Of a stretch of DNA of 54,421 nt, positions 53,837 through 54,421 are shown in pieces. The stretch covers positions 1 through 54,421 of IMG/VR virus record IMGVR_UViG_3300021061_000218. One strand, 5' to 3'. The position numbers and the translations under genes are program-made. The DNA comes from a virus. Numbering within the stretch: position 1 is the first letter of the stretch; each line of letters begins with the position of its first letter. The notes beneath the pieces were generated by a model. That model was not told where the DNA came from. It searched no databases and saw only the letters and a program-made list of their open reading frames with translations.

Positions 53837-54226
53837 ATGAAGGTTTACGAGCCAAGAAAGGCACTTCCAGTCTGTACTGATTCGGCAGTACATAGCGAAA
53901 TTCGAGACCTCCTCAAGAGGTATCCGAAGAACGGGCCTGACCTGGTCTATCAGCTCTTCTTATACGTCGTAAAGGTGCGTACGAACGTCTATAAAGACTA
54001 TATCGACGGATTTATGCGGCAGGCAGAGAAAGATCGGAAGATGATGCTGAAGATGGCGAAGAAGCTGGGGAAGAAGGCGCCCAAAGAGCTATTGAAGGAG
54101 GGGGAAGACGAGACCGCAGAGGAGTCCACGATGGACTCCGCAATGACGCAGGCTCTCTCGGGTAACATAACGGAATGCTCAGCAAGTGACTTTAATTGCT
54201 CCCCTGCCGCTGTTTCTGTATTGTAA
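53837..54226 (+). CDS. Hypothetical helical basic protein next to the attachment site
   Basis: A 129-residue protein with a helical, basic core (IRDLLKRYPKNGPDLVYQLF, RQAEKDRKMMLKMAKKLGKK) and an acidic/Ser-rich tail. It has its own motif-free promoter and lies at the right end of the element, close to the att site. An excision factor or lysogeny gene would suit the position, but no recognised fold supports this. Confidence 0.5.
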   Translation: MKVYEPRKALPVCTDSAVHSEIRDLLKRYPKNGPDLVYQLFLYVVKVRTNVYKDYIDGFMRQAEKDRKMMLKMAKKLGKKAPKELLKEGEDETAEESTMDSAMTQALSGNITECSASDFNCSPAAVSVL

Positions 54227-54265
54227 AAGGCATTCGCAGCAGAGACGGCGGGAACTACACGGGGA

Positions 54266-54311
54266 GTTTACATAGTGCGGAATAGCGGAAAGATAATGCA
54301 TTATGTAAACC
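54266..54311 (+). other. attP: Right-end attachment site (attP or attR)
   Basis: AATGCA - TTATGTAAACC (54295-54311) repeats the centre and right arm of attL. The bases to the left (AGCGGAAAGAT) match the left Xer arm poorly, as in phages that carry one weak arm. An inverted copy of the right arm, GTTTACATA (54266-54274), lies 20 bases further left and may be an accessory recombinase site. Confidence 0.7.
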
Positions 54312-54421
54312 AAGCCCTAGACAGATCCCAACATTCCATAAGCCCGTCCCCCTCCTGCGACTCCCCCATCTTCCTAACCGTTGGGAGGGGCCGGCTACTT
54401 CATTCCACGTTGAGGCGTGGA
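54295..54421 (+). repeat. 127-bp direct repeat, right copy
   Basis: Identical to 3151-3277 and ends with the last base of the window. It begins at the 6-bp centre of the Xer-like site. It shows that the right end of the element is followed by the sequence that also starts its left end, as in a circular molecule. Confidence 0.95.

Noticed and set aside
1-54421. Alternative genetic code (UGA as glycine)
   Set aside because: TGA ends many genes at clean overlaps (ATGA) and is not seen within conserved domains; the standard code explains everything.
1-54421. CRISPR array
   Set aside because: No regularly spaced direct repeats found. The recurring ten-base motif is dispersed, on both strands and tied to promoters.

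Overview
The window looks like a temperate-type, podovirus-like phage of about 51.1 kb joined on its left to a short piece of bacterial chromosome (1 to about 3150). The bacterial part holds the 3' end of phosphoglycerate kinase, a 525-residue single-pass membrane protein of a kind common in Candidate Phyla Radiation (Patescibacteria) genomes, and a YdcF/SanA-like membrane protein. A CPR host, perhaps near Peregrinibacteria/Peribacteria given the moderate GC, is an inference. TGA is clearly a stop codon here, which argues against the UGA-recoded Gracilibacteria and Absconditabacteria.

The junction resembles a Xer recombination site: two 11-bp arms around a 6-bp centre at 3140-3167. The last 127 bases of the window are identical to 3151-3277, and the identity begins exactly at the first base of the 6-bp centre. 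The phage integrase is itself Xer-like. The simplest reading is that the phage uses dif, and that the window runs host - attL - phage - attP of the circular form, giving a unit of 51,144 bp.

Layout of the phage. 3.4-4.4 kb: integrase (+). 4.3-28 kb, almost all minus strand: a PD-(D/E)XK protein, lysis genes (M23 endolysin, holin-like proteins), tail and fibre proteins, two large internal virion proteins (one with an M23 domain), nozzle/stabilisation protein, adaptor, a beta-helix protein, major capsid, decoration, scaffold and portal. 28.0-30.5 kb: large terminase interrupted by an intein, inside which an HNH endonuclease is encoded in another frame. 31-33.5 kb: small plus-strand genes. 33.6-34.1 kb: a possible small terminase (-). 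34.2-38.1 kb (+): a structured RNA, small membrane and soluble proteins, and an amidase-3D lysin. 38.2-41.7 kb (-): small genes and a LexA-like winged-helix regulator. 42.2-44.0 kb (-): primase-helicase. 44.2-54.2 kb (+): GroES, a RecB-like nuclease, RNA ligase, a nucleotide-modification-associated protein, a ~550-nt structured RNA with a tRNA-Leu-like segment, a RuvC-like resolvase, a YopX protein, a PNKP-type phosphatase and a long run of small genes joined by 4-base overlaps. No tail tube, sheath or tape measure was seen, hence podovirus-like.

Regulation is unusually readable. Nine sigma70-like promoters (mostly TTGNNN, 16-17 bp, TGnTANNNT) are followed 7-9 bases later, at the predicted transcription start, by CTTCCTAACC or a one-base variant. 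These include two divergent pairs and all the main early units. The genes lack Shine-Dalgarno sequences and instead have C/A- or pyrimidine-rich leaders. Several gene-free gaps hold strongly folded RNAs with their own promoters and terminators. The RNA ligase, PNKP-like phosphatase and tRNA-like RNA together suggest an RNA-repair or RNA-mimicry function.
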